From contig NZ_BLAW01000001.1 in NCBI RefSeq assembly GCF_009617895.1, positions 1,355,001 through 1,419,000 on the forward strand: a DNA stretch of 64,000 nucleotides. Direction: 5' to 3'. The translations under genes and the position numbers were made by a program. Origin of the DNA: Prolixibacter sp. SD074 (GTDB taxonomy: Bacteria; Bacteroidota; Bacteroidia; Bacteroidales; Prolixibacteraceae). Below are positions 1 to 8,403 of this stretch, one piece after another (within the stretch, counting starts at the first letter, position 1; each line of letters begins with the position of its first letter). The notes under the pieces were generated by a model. It did no database searches, was not told the origin of the DNA, and was given only the letters and a program-made list of their open reading frames with translations.

Positions 1-513
1 TTTATTCTTCATATCAATGGATACCCCCCAACATTCCTGCTTCCGGATGGTCCGGTCGTTTTGCCAGGTAATTTTAATGTCCGGGGCATCCATCATCTGT
101 GGTAACAGCTTCCGCAGCACATACACCGAGTTGATGAGGTAGGTGGAGCTGTTCACGTCGAATGCTACATGATGATTGGAGTAGATGACGGTTTTGTCGA
201 ACGGACTGCTTTGAAAGAACTGGTGCCCGTTGAACACCTGCTCCCCGTTGCTGGTCATGAACCGGTACCGGGCTCCCAGAATGGAATCCGAACTGGTGAA
301 ATCGAAATAGCAAAGCGCCGAATCGAGCTTGTCCGTTCCCATCTCCCGCTGGAAGGTATGAATGGTGGTTTTGTACCCTACCGACTGCATCCGGTTTAAC
401 CGATCTTCCGTTTGCCAAAGAATATCAGTAGGCTTCTCCCGGCAACCGGCCAGCAACCAGATCCCCGTCAGTAAAATTAATCCTGTCGCGACCGTCCGTC
501 TGTTCCACTTCAT
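1..513 (-). CDS. Lipoprotein, 3' end cut by the window
   Basis: The frame is open from an ATG at 513 down to base 1 with no stop, so at least 171 residues are present and the C-terminus is missing. The N-terminus is a lipoprotein signal: basic MKWNRR, a hydrophobic stretch and the lipobox LLAGC (Cys24). The mature part begins with a helix-like segment (DILWQTEDRLNRMQSVGYKT) followed by beta-rich sequence with phrases such as DKTVIYSNHHVAF. This layout resembles the LolA-like N-terminal half seen in some Bacteroidota lipoproteins, sometimes ahead of a thioredoxin domain, but the diagnostic part would lie outside the window. Function not assigned. The gene is monocistronic at its 5' side; the next minus-strand gene ends at 612. 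Confidence 0.75.
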   Translation of the reverse strand, partial: MKWNRRTVATGLILLTGIWLLAGCREKPTDILWQTEDRLNRMQSVGYKTTIHTFQREMGTDKLDSALCYFDFTSSDSILGARYRFMTSNGEQVFNGHQFFQSSPFDKTVIYSNHHVAFDVNSSTYLINSVYVLRKLLPQMMDAPDIKITWQNDRTIRKQECWGVSIDMKNK

Positions 514-611
514 GTATCCTGTTATTTACAACAATGCTTTGATGTCCGCTAAGATACATTTATCTGTGGGTTTGTCATAGATGCGCTGCCTGCAACGTCT
601 CTACCGTTTAT

Positions 612-1538
612 TTAATGATCGTTCGAAGCAGTTACATAGGTTTTACTGAGGATGCGTTTCCGAATCTTTGCATAGGCCCAGGGACGATAGAGACCCAGTG
701 TAACGATGGTCAGCAACCATTGTCCCCAGATAAACAGAAAATCGGCAGTTGGCTCGATATCATATCCAAATATGTAGGCTCCGTCTTCTTTTTGGGCAAT
801 GGTCCGTGCAGAAAAATAGGTGTATAACCGAAGGAAAGCCATAGGCAAATAGATTCCCAGGGTGATAACGGACAGGAATGCTTCCAACGCGATTTTTCCT
901 ACCGAAGGCATCCATTCCGTATTCCAGTGAATATGGTATTCCTTGTAATTAATGTTAATCAGCCATTTATAGTATAAGAAGTAATAAGGAATGGCCAGGA
1001 TGAGGACAAACAAGTACCTGGAAATTGTAAAAGCAAGTGGTTCACTTTTGATCGAATAAAAAGGTATGGTACTCAGAGCAAATACAATAACCGGGATCAT
1101 AAATACCAGGAGAACAATGACAAATAGTTTACTGCCGCTTCCGTTGAACCGGAATATATGTCCGCTATGCGAACTGTTATCGATAAAAAAGCGGTTGATA
1201 TCCCGGGCAAACCAGGCACCATAAATCCCAAGGGTGATAACAGTCAAAAACGCTCCCAGTAACACCTTTCCGGTGAACAACCAGAATCCTCCACCAAAGC
1301 GAAAGTTGGTTTCTCCATACTGAACATGCTCAATGGTAATCTTAGCGATGAGATAGTATATTAATAAGCCGATAAGTAACAGGGGGAAAAAAATATGTTT
1401 TAAATAATGAAGCTCGACTCCAGGTGCATACCTTTCGTAGTAATAAACGCCCATCGGGATGATATATACCAGATAGTACAGTAACCAAATGGGCAAAAAC
1501 TTCTTTCCTGTTAGAGTAAAATCGAAATAGTTTTTCAT
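612..1538 (-). CDS. DUF898 (YjgN-like) integral membrane protein
   Basis: A 308-residue polytopic membrane protein. It contains three copies of the family's signature, an aromatic/glycine-rich lead followed by a helix and the phrase ITLGIY or VTLGLY plus PW/AW (around residues 88-108, 220-240 and 270-290). The first copy includes FRFGGGFWLFTGKVLLGAFL. About seven or eight hydrophobic segments are visible. DUF898/YjgN proteins are inner-membrane proteins of unknown role, and nothing in the neighbourhood suggests one here. It stands alone between a truncated lipoprotein gene and a long intergenic region. The family call is firm because of the repeated motif; the function is unknown. Confidence 0.8.
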   Translation of the reverse strand: MKNYFDFTLTGKKFLPIWLLYYLVYIIPMGVYYYERYAPGVELHYLKHIFFPLLLIGLLIYYLIAKITIEHVQYGETNFRFGGGFWLFTGKVLLGAFLTVITLGIYGAWFARDINRFFIDNSSHSGHIFRFNGSGSKLFVIVLLVFMIPVIVFALSTIPFYSIKSEPLAFTISRYLFVLILAIPYYFLYYKWLININYKEYHIHWNTEWMPSVGKIALEAFLSVITLGIYLPMAFLRLYTYFSARTIAQKEDGAYIFGYDIEPTADFLFIWGQWLLTIVTLGLYRPWAYAKIRKRILSKTYVTASNDH

Positions 1539-2460
1539 TACAGTTCTGTTTAATATATGTTGATTATTGGTTTATCTGTCTGTCTTACGTATGGCTAAAT
1601 AAATGATGCATTCCATCTATTCGGTTAGTCACTGGGATACCAAAATAATAAAAAGAATGCAAACTTATTGTTCATTAGTCATGTCAATCGATTGTGCCGA
1701 AACAGGCAAATTCCGTTCATCCCACAATTCGAACCATTCAGCATATAAAATTGAACGTTCACCACTAAAATCGAACTATTAAGAATGGATAAAAATTACA
1801 AAACAGATGTTAGAGGGGAGACGAAAATGGTTAAAGGTTTCAGGTTGGGCTTCGCTGTTGTTGTGGTTAGAATTGTTTCTGTTGTTTCTATTGTTGACTC
1901 AGAACCTTTGACCTTTGACTTTCGATATTGGATGGTTTCAGGTTACAGGTTACAGGTTACAGGTTACAGGTTAAGCTTCGCTGTTTCTGTGGTTGGAATT
2001 GTTTCTGTTGTTCGCTCAGGACTTTCGACCTTTGACTTTCAGACTTTCGACGGTTTCACGTTTCATGTTACGGGTTGCGCTCTCGTTTTCCCATCTTCTC
2101 ACCTTCATATCTTCTCACTTTCTCACATTCCGGCCATCAACAATGAACGATGGTTATTGCACCACATGTGGTGACCTTGAATAAATGATTCGCCACAAAT
2201 AGCACAGATGAACACAGATTACATGCCTGATTGGCACCTCCCCGATGTTCGTGACTGCCCGGGTTAAGCTGTGCGGTTTCTATGGTTGGGATTGTTGACT
2301 CAGAACATTTGACATTTGACCTTCGACATTGAACGGTTTCAGGTTGCGCTTCGCTGTTGTTGTGGTTAAGAGGTTTCAGGTTGCGCTCTCACCTTCCCAC
2401 TTTCTCACATTCAGTTTGCCGGAGCGTTTCTGTTGTTTCTGTTGTTGCCAGCGGATGTAA
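1539..2460. repeat. Repeat-rich intergenic region
   Basis: No convincing gene lies in these 922 bases. From about 1830 to 2440 the DNA consists of repeated phrases. GGTTTCAGGTT followed by GCTTCGCTGTT and TGTGGTT occurs near 1836, 1934 and 2335. TTGACTCAGAAC followed by TTTGACCTTTGAC-like sequence occurs near 1893 and 2297. A block at 2372-2420 (GGTTTCAGGTTGCGCTCTCA, then ACCTTCCCA, CTTTCTCACATTCAGTTTGCC) recurs at 19703-19766. A fragment near 2193 (CACAAATAGCACAGATGAAC) belongs to another repeat type common in Bacteroidota intergenic DNA. Open frames across it are composition artefacts. Bases 1539-1780 are AT-rich and presumably hold the promoter of the DUF898 gene. Confidence 0.7.
1936..1970 (+). 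repeat. 7-bp tandem repeat (TTACAGG x5)
   Basis: Five consecutive 7-bp units: one TTTCAGG followed by four TTACAGG, ending in TTAAG. The same heptamer in opposite orientation (CCTGTAA/CCTGAAA, eight units) occurs at 20042-20097. In both places the array adjoins the GCTTCGC(T/G)GTT phrase, so the two arrays are copies of one composite repeat in opposite orientation. Confidence 0.85.
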
Positions 2461-3816
2461 TTAAACAGGTGACGGAAAATCGATAATTACCTTCGTCCCC
2501 GCATTCAATTTGCTTTCCACCCTAATGGTACCTTTGTTTTTTCGGACAAAATCTTTACACAGCGCCAAACCCAGTCCCGATCCGGTTTCACCTTCCGTTC
2601 CTTGAGATGACCGGCTATTCGCCAACTCAAAAATCCGAGTCAACCGCTTCGATTCAATCCCAATTCCTGTATCCTCAACCACCAGACGAACCCCGTTTTT
2701 GTTATTGCGGGTAGTGATGGAAATAGTGCCATCCCTAGGCGTAAATTTGATGGCATTGGAAACCAGGTTGCGGATAACGGTCTCAATCATTTTTGCATTT
2801 CCACTGATATAGGCTGCCTCTCCGTTATGATACTCCAGATGAATGGATTTCATCTGTGTCAGACTTTTGAAAAAATTGATATTTGAAGAGACCAATTGAT
2901 TCAGTTCAATCAACTCGTCCTCAAAATGAGCCAAATTTTGTGATGTGTTTGCCCATTCCAATAAATTCTGCAACAAGTGAAAAGTAGACTGGCTCAGCAC
3001 TTCCATATTCTCCATGAACATGAGCTTCTCCTCTTCTTTCAGATTCTTCTCGGTATTCAGCAAATTAAGGAAGTTCATAATGGTGCCAACCGGGCCTCTT
3101 AAATCATGTGCAATGATGGCGAAGAATTTGGTCTTGGATTTTAATTGTCCCTCCAGTTCCGTATACAGTTGCATGTTAACAGCTGACAAGAATCCAAACG
3201 TAAGGGCAGTCATAATGCCACCGGCAACTCCGAAGGCAATAATCCATATATTATTAATCTGCGCGGGAGTATAACCTGGACGATCCAGAATGATTCCGAC
3301 ACCTGCCAGTAGTAAAACCAGAAAAGCAGTAAAGGAAATGGCATTGAGTCGAAAAATATGCCGAAGGTATTGCTTACTATCATCCAGTTGAAGCATCTCA
3401 TAAATGGATATGACACTGTAAAAAATCAGAACTAGCAGATGCAGGCCAACCCTAACCCTGTTCAACGGAAAGAGATAAAAGAATAGCAGCGATTGAAAAA
3501 TGTCCAGGGCCGGGAGGCCAATCACAATCCACCGGATGATTCGCTTCTCCTTGAATTGCCAGATGCCTGCCAGATAAACATACAGCCCGGTTGTTATCAA
3601 CAACATGGGTGCTGCTGTTGCCCAGAAACCATTCTCGGGAGAAATTAGCCGAAAAAGGAATCCTACTCCAATCATCAGATTTCCGGCTGCCCAAAATACC
3701 GGTCCTTTTACCTTTGCTGAATTCCGGTGTATGAGCAACATGTAAAACCCCATAATAAGACTAATTCCTGAGGCTATGACGATGATTATTTTCAAACTGA
3801 ACTGTTCCATGTACAT
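2461..3816 (-). CDS. Sensor histidine kinase with 7TM input domain
   Basis: A 451-residue hybrid of an N-terminal membrane region and a C-terminal kinase core. Seven hydrophobic helices are visible between residues 7 and 212, with no recognisable PAS or HAMP domain. The kinase core follows directly: H-box FFAIIAHDLRGPV with phospho-acceptor His237, N-box RNLVSNAIKF, G1 box DTGIGI and G2 box GSGLGLALC. It therefore should autophosphorylate and pass phosphate to a response regulator, but no receiver-domain gene lies next to it, so it is an orphan kinase in this window. It is not obviously part of the adjacent PUL; a 274-bp gap with palindromes separates it from the GH2 gene. Met3 is an equally possible start. 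Confidence 0.88.
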   Translation of the reverse strand: MYMEQFSLKIIIVIASGISLIMGFYMLLIHRNSAKVKGPVFWAAGNLMIGVGFLFRLISPENGFWATAAPMLLITTGLYVYLAGIWQFKEKRIIRWIVIGLPALDIFQSLLFFYLFPLNRVRVGLHLLVLIFYSVISIYEMLQLDDSKQYLRHIFRLNAISFTAFLVLLLAGVGIILDRPGYTPAQINNIWIIAFGVAGGIMTALTFGFLSAVNMQLYTELEGQLKSKTKFFAIIAHDLRGPVGTIMNFLNLLNTEKNLKEEEKLMFMENMEVLSQSTFHLLQNLLEWANTSQNLAHFEDELIELNQLVSSNINFFKSLTQMKSIHLEYHNGEAAYISGNAKMIETVIRNLVSNAIKFTPRDGTISITTRNNKNGVRLVVEDTGIGIESKRLTRIFELANSRSSQGTEGETGSGLGLALCKDFVRKNKGTIRVESKLNAGTKVIIDFPSPV

Positions 3817-3990
3817 CCGCTTATCTAACAGCTGCGCAATTTAAACATGAAAATGGATTGTTCCACTCTCATCTGTATATTTTAAAATAAATACAAAAAG
3901 AGGACTGATGTAAATAGTTTATTTTCAGACTACTGATTTAATTTGTTACTTGCTGTCTCTGTTGTTTTAGGGCTTCGCAAATTAAGGTCG

Positions 3991-4063
3991 GTAGAGACGC
4001 AATTCACTGCGTCTGTCCGATAGGTTGGTATGAAATAGTAGTGACAAGGCAATGCCTTGTCTC
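3991..4063. repeat. Two intergenic palindromes (GAGACGCA and GACAAGGCA types)
   Basis: Two hairpins of REP-like families sit side by side. AGACGCA (3995-4001) pairs with TGCGTCT (4008-4014). GACAAGGCA (4043-4051) pairs with TGCCTTGTC (4053-4061). The second has a near-identical relative at 7065-7089 and the first a relative at 37223-37258. Neither is followed by a T-run here, so a terminator role for the upstream GH2 gene is uncertain. Confidence 0.75.
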
Positions 4064-4090
4064 AATGTTCAAATTTTCAGAATATCTTCT

Positions 4091-6892
4091 TTATTGTATC
4101 AGACCACGAAGTTGATTTTTGTCCAGTACTGCGATTGGATGAAATGCGTCCGATTCCATGTAGTCAACAATGGAACGATACAGTTGCACCGCTGCCGGGT
4201 CATCCTTTATTTCATTCAACCTCGACATGCAAACCAACAGCTTTCCGTTGCCTATTTTGTACTCAAATATCAACCCGAACTTATCGTTCCGTTGCAAATT
4301 ATCGATGACCTGAACGATGGGGCGGTAGTTTTTCGCCGTTTGATTCAGATTTAACGGATTGCTGTGTTTGATAATAGACCACCACTGCCAGTTGGTGTGA
4401 AAGTCTGTGGGGAAATGGTTGAACAGCGGATGTTCCGGATTGGTCAAAATACCCAGCGTACCGGGCGAAACCGGTTTCTTTATCCGCTCACTGATTCCCT
4501 TAAACATATTGTAGTTCCAGAAATCGGGTGGAAACAAACCATCCACACTGTTTCTTTTCACCGATTCCCGCGAAGGAAAGAGTAATACTTTCTCTCCTTT
4601 ATTGAGTTTATCGAATAGTTCGTTGTCCAGTTTCGAGGCGACGTAAATACCCTCCGCCGGCTGTACCTTTTTCAGTTCGGGGTAAACCCACACCGGATAA
4701 GTGTTCCGGTAATCGGTTCCTTCGATGCTTAAGGTAACGGTTAATTTCTGAGGCACGGTTACCTCTGAAAGCGGAATATGAATCTCTCCTACACTGTCAA
4801 CTCCTCCCATAGAAATATCAGGTTTAATGAAGCTTCCCGATTTGATGACCTTCCCTTGTTGATCTGAAACCGTCCATTTCAGTAGCTGTTTCAAATCCCG
4901 GTTCGAATAGTTGGCCACTTCCACTGCGGCCGTAAACGTTTCGTTAACGATCCAACAGTATTTCTTAAATACCAGCATCGGAACCACATCGTTGCAAAAG
5001 TGCCGCCACTCGTCACGGGCAATCACGTGCTTACTATCCATGAAGGCATCGAGCATTCCCACCAGCGCTGTTCCCTGTCCGGGATAATCCTGCAAATCGA
5101 GCAGCTGAAAACCGGCCAGCCCTTTGGTGCGTAATGCCGCTTCGATTTCAGCCCGGTAACACAAAGCCGACCAGGCACCGGATGCTTTGGTAAATGCGCT
5201 ATACTGATCCAGCATTCCCGCCTTCTTCAACCTTTCGCGAAAAACTTCCAGGTTACGAGGCTTCAGGATACCTGTATATTTCTTGATTTCATTGTAATTG
5301 GGATAAATCTGGTATTGCCCGACTTCATGACTAATCAGTGGAATCATAATTTGCGACACGGGATAATCGAAGTTGATCATCGTTGATGGCTGTTCTGTAT
5401 TCAGGATGCCACCATCACGCGAATCGACAAAAGCCTGGGTAAGTCTCACATGCGTCAACGTAGTGTCGTGCGCGTATGGTGTCCGGGCAGCCACATGGAA
5501 ATCCTCAACAGGCAGGGGTCCTGAGTATCCGATGTTGTCGTTCGAGCCTTGTGTGTACAAAGGGCGGTCGTCAGCCTTTTTCAAGTCAGCAATCAGTTCA
5601 CCCACCTTATCAAGATTGCCCCACAATTCGTTCCCAGGCGATAGCATAACAAACGAGGGATGATTGGCATAGTTTTTCAGCAACGCTAAGCCTTCAGCCT
5701 TCAAGCGAAAAGCCAGCGTATCCGATTCCAGTCCGCCCCAAAAGGGTAGTTCCGGTTCCATGTATATTCCGACTTTATCGGCCGCCTCAAAAGCAGCCTC
5801 CGGCGGGCACCATGTATGAAAACGATAGTGGTTAATGCCGTATGATTTGGCGATTTTCAGTACCCGCATCCAGCCTTTCACATCCATGGGCGGATATCCG
5901 GTTAACGGAAAGACACAGGCATCGTGTTTCCCGCGCAGGAAGGTAATTCGACCGTTGATGGCGAATTTGGTTCCTTTGGCCGTAAATTTCCGCATCCCGA
6001 AAGGAACCTCCATATTGTCTTTGATATCGCTATGGCTGATAATGGCATTAAGATGGTAAAGTGGCTGATGATACTCATCCCATAAATCCATGTTGTTACC
6101 CAACGTGTATTCCAAGTGGATGACCGAATCACAGTTCATTTGAAAATGCGCCGGCTTCAGCGTTGTCACATTTCCATCTAACATCTTGGTCACCCTCAGT
6201 TCCACATCGACTTTATCCAGCTTCAGTTGATTATCGATGGCCATCTTTACCCTGATTTTCTTCTGGTCGATGTCCGGATAAACCTGCAGGTCGGAAATGT
6301 AGGTTTTGGGTGACGCTTCCAGGTAAATATTCCCGATAATACCGTTCCAGTTGGTCTGTGTATCGTCGGAATAGATGTGTACATTCCCGTAAGGCGTCAG
6401 CTTCAAATCATTATCAATCCGAACGGTAATGGCATGCCGACCCGGAGTCAGATAAGCCGAGACATCGTATTTCTGTGGAGATTCCAGCAGGATGGATTCG
6501 CCGATGTAGTGTCCGTCAATCCACACCTTCGAAGGCTTGGTTCGCTCCATCACAAAACGGATGTGCTTATCGCTCCAATTCTCCGGAATATCGACTGTTT
6601 TCCGGTACCAGGCCGAACCCTCGTAACGGTACACACGACTCAGATGCATGGTAGTGGAGTCGGTGTTCAAAATTCCTTTCCGGTTGGAATCGGTTGTACC
6701 CGGAAGTTTTATGGAATCGCTCAGCGCTGTTGAAAACCACTTTCCCTTTATCCCCACATTGGTTGAGTCCAGCTGAAACTGCCAGGTACCGGATAAGTGA
6801 ATGTCTGAACGATAATTCTCTATCTGATGAGTACATGAAGAAAGAATACTTACGAGAAAGATGAAGATGAATGCTTTGACGAGTCCTTTCAT
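4091..6892 (-). CDS. Glycoside hydrolase family 2 lipoprotein
   Basis: A 933-residue exported GH2 enzyme, lipid-anchored through the lipobox ILSSC (Cys20). Domain order is that of GH2: jelly-roll sugar-binding domain (about residues 30-195, with WYRKTV), Ig-like domain (200-300), TIM barrel (305-600) and a C-terminal extension of beta-rich and Rossmann-like sequence to 933. The acid/base is seen in SPGNELWG (Glu422) and the nucleophile in SHEVGQYQIYP (Glu523), so the fold should be catalytically competent. GH2 covers beta-galactosidase, beta-glucuronidase, beta-mannosidase and others; the sequence alone does not settle the substrate. It is the last gene of a minus-strand PUL, 219 bp after the MFS transporter gene and separated from it by a likely terminator, so it may be separately transcribed or read through. 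Confidence 0.85.
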   Translation of the reverse strand: MKGLVKAFIFIFLVSILSSCTHQIENYRSDIHLSGTWQFQLDSTNVGIKGKWFSTALSDSIKLPGTTDSNRKGILNTDSTTMHLSRVYRYEGSAWYRKTVDIPENWSDKHIRFVMERTKPSKVWIDGHYIGESILLESPQKYDVSAYLTPGRHAITVRIDNDLKLTPYGNVHIYSDDTQTNWNGIIGNIYLEASPKTYISDLQVYPDIDQKKIRVKMAIDNQLKLDKVDVELRVTKMLDGNVTTLKPAHFQMNCDSVIHLEYTLGNNMDLWDEYHQPLYHLNAIISHSDIKDNMEVPFGMRKFTAKGTKFAINGRITFLRGKHDACVFPLTGYPPMDVKGWMRVLKIAKSYGINHYRFHTWCPPEAAFEAADKVGIYMEPELPFWGGLESDTLAFRLKAEGLALLKNYANHPSFVMLSPGNELWGNLDKVGELIADLKKADDRPLYTQGSNDNIGYSGPLPVEDFHVAARTPYAHDTTLTHVRLTQAFVDSRDGGILNTEQPSTMINFDYPVSQIMIPLISHEVGQYQIYPNYNEIKKYTGILKPRNLEVFRERLKKAGMLDQYSAFTKASGAWSALCYRAEIEAALRTKGLAGFQLLDLQDYPGQGTALVGMLDAFMDSKHVIARDEWRHFCNDVVPMLVFKKYCWIVNETFTAAVEVANYSNRDLKQLLKWTVSDQQGKVIKSGSFIKPDISMGGVDSVGEIHIPLSEVTVPQKLTVTLSIEGTDYRNTYPVWVYPELKKVQPAEGIYVASKLDNELFDKLNKGEKVLLFPSRESVKRNSVDGLFPPDFWNYNMFKGISERIKKPVSPGTLGILTNPEHPLFNHFPTDFHTNWQWWSIIKHSNPLNLNQTAKNYRPIVQVIDNLQRNDKFGLIFEYKIGNGKLLVCMSRLNEIKDDPAAVQLYRSIVDYMESDAFHPIAVLDKNQLRGLIQ

Positions 6893-7054
6893 TGGATTGT
6901 TGATTTGCGATTTAGCTGTCAGGTTTCAGATGCTGCAAAACCTTCCTGTTACCTTTACAAGATGTAATCAAATATAGGCAAAAGAAAAAAAAGCAACCAA
7001 GGGACTCTACGCTATTTATCCTGATTCCTACCAGGCAATTTTGCAATCAACGTT

Positions 7055-7089
7055 TTATAAAAAAAGAGACAAGGCAATGCCTTGTCTCT
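7055..7089 (-). terminator. Rho-independent terminator after the MFS gene, built from a repeat palindrome
   Basis: AGAGACAAGGCA (7065-7076) pairs perfectly with TGCCTTGTCTCT (7078-7089), a 12-bp stem. Read on the minus strand it is followed by a run of seven T (complement of 7059-7065), the layout of an intrinsic terminator for the gene ending at 7112. The stem is a longer version of the palindrome at 4043-4061, so a repeat appears to serve as the terminator. Confidence 0.7.
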
Positions 7090-7111
7090 ACTATTTCAAT
7101 ATGTTACTGTG

Positions 7112-8359
7112 CTATTGTTTTTTTAATTGAATGGTTTTATTGGTTATCAACGGCTTGGCCCAAAAACTGATGTACAGAAGATAGCCCAGTGTGAGATAAA
7201 GAACAAACATCCCCTGCCGCAAACCAATCATATCTTTCAATCCGCCAATGAGCAGCGATACCAATGCTCCGCCCGCAATACCGCTCATCAGTATGCCGGA
7301 GAACGTGCCGTGGTACTTGGCCACACTGTTCAGCGCCAGCGAAACCGTAATCGACCACATCACCGAAAGGGTAAATCCCAATGCCGGGAAACCATACACG
7401 GCCATTTGTTCATTACCAAAAAGGGTTGCTGTTAAGGTTATCAGGGCCAGGATGACGAAGATGCGTAACACCAGTTTGCTATCAATGAACTTCAGCAACA
7501 GCATCCCCAGCAGACAACCGATGGTGAGCATTCCCCAGAACCATCCAACAGCTGCCGCTCCTTCCACTTCTGGACGCAGACCGTGATAAGTGCGCAGGAA
7601 TTCCGAAATCCAGTTGGCAATGCCCTGTTCCGTTCCTACGTAAGCAAAGATGCCGAAGAAAAAGAGGATAACTGTTTTGTTTTTCAGAAGCTCTTTGTGA
7701 ATGGCCCATGCTCCGGTTGTTTCATCTTCCTTTCGTTCCACCTTCGGGAAACGCGATACTAAAATGATTACGATCATCAGCAGCGTGATGATGCCAAACA
7801 CCCAGTAGAGCGATACCCATGGTAAATGTTCGGGCGTGATGTCGGCCAGAATTTGCAGGAACCAGTTGGACTGCGGTCCACTCTTATCCAAGTTGAGCAC
7901 CAGGTAAGAATAGACATACGGACTCAGGAACGATGCTCCGCCGAAAACCAACTGTGCGAACACGGAATAAAAGGCAAATTGCTCCTCTCCTCCTGATACA
8001 CGCAGCAATGGATTAATGACTACCTGCATTAGGGCCATGGCAGCGCCGATAAAAAACAACGAGCCGAGAAAAACCGGATAGCTGGGAAACAGGGCGAAGA
8101 CAAACGCTCCAATGGTCGCGACAATCCATCCGCCGCTCATGCTGATTTTCTCTTTGTAGCGCTCCACCAGCATTCCCGACGGGATAGACATCAGTCCGTA
8201 AGCGATGAAAAAAGAGAAGGGCAACAAACCGGTCATGGCGCCACTCAGATGAAAACTGTCTGACACATTGGGATTAATCGATCCCAGAATATTGGTAATA
8301 AAAGAAATCACAAAGAAAACGATGAACACCAGGGCCACCATGTAATAGTTCCGTTTCAT
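7112..8359 (-). CDS. MFS sugar:H+ symporter, FucP-like
   Basis: A 415-residue major facilitator with twelve expected membrane helices. Start MKRNYYMVALVFIVFFVISF and features such as GLMSIPSGMLVERYKEK (loop 2-3 region) and the ALMQVVINPLLR segment match the fucose/glucose/galactose permease (FucP) group, used in Bacteroidota for monosaccharides including N-acetylglucosamine (NagP) and fucose. It lies 44 bp downstream of the CsxA-like GH2 gene in the same direction, so it probably imports across the inner membrane the monosaccharide that enzyme releases in the periplasm. If the GH2 assignment is right, glucosamine is the best guess for substrate; this is inference. A strong hairpin terminator follows the gene. 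Confidence 0.85.
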   Translation of the reverse strand: MKRNYYMVALVFIVFFVISFITNILGSINPNVSDSFHLSGAMTGLLPFSFFIAYGLMSIPSGMLVERYKEKISMSGGWIVATIGAFVFALFPSYPVFLGSLFFIGAAMALMQVVINPLLRVSGGEEQFAFYSVFAQLVFGGASFLSPYVYSYLVLNLDKSGPQSNWFLQILADITPEHLPWVSLYWVFGIITLLMIVIILVSRFPKVERKEDETTGAWAIHKELLKNKTVILFFFGIFAYVGTEQGIANWISEFLRTYHGLRPEVEGAAAVGWFWGMLTIGCLLGMLLLKFIDSKLVLRIFVILALITLTATLFGNEQMAVYGFPALGFTLSVMWSITVSLALNSVAKYHGTFSGILMSGIAGGALVSLLIGGLKDMIGLRQGMFVLYLTLGYLLYISFWAKPLITNKTIQLKKQ

Positions 8360-8403
8360 AAGCCTCTTTTGTCTGTTGAAATACTGTATTTCTGTTTATA
8401 CTG

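Noticed and set aside
1785..2174. A 129-codon protein gene
   Set aside because: The frame lies wholly in shared intergenic repeats, has a skewed composition (Val/Ser/Phe) and the same DNA recurs elsewhere in the other orientation.
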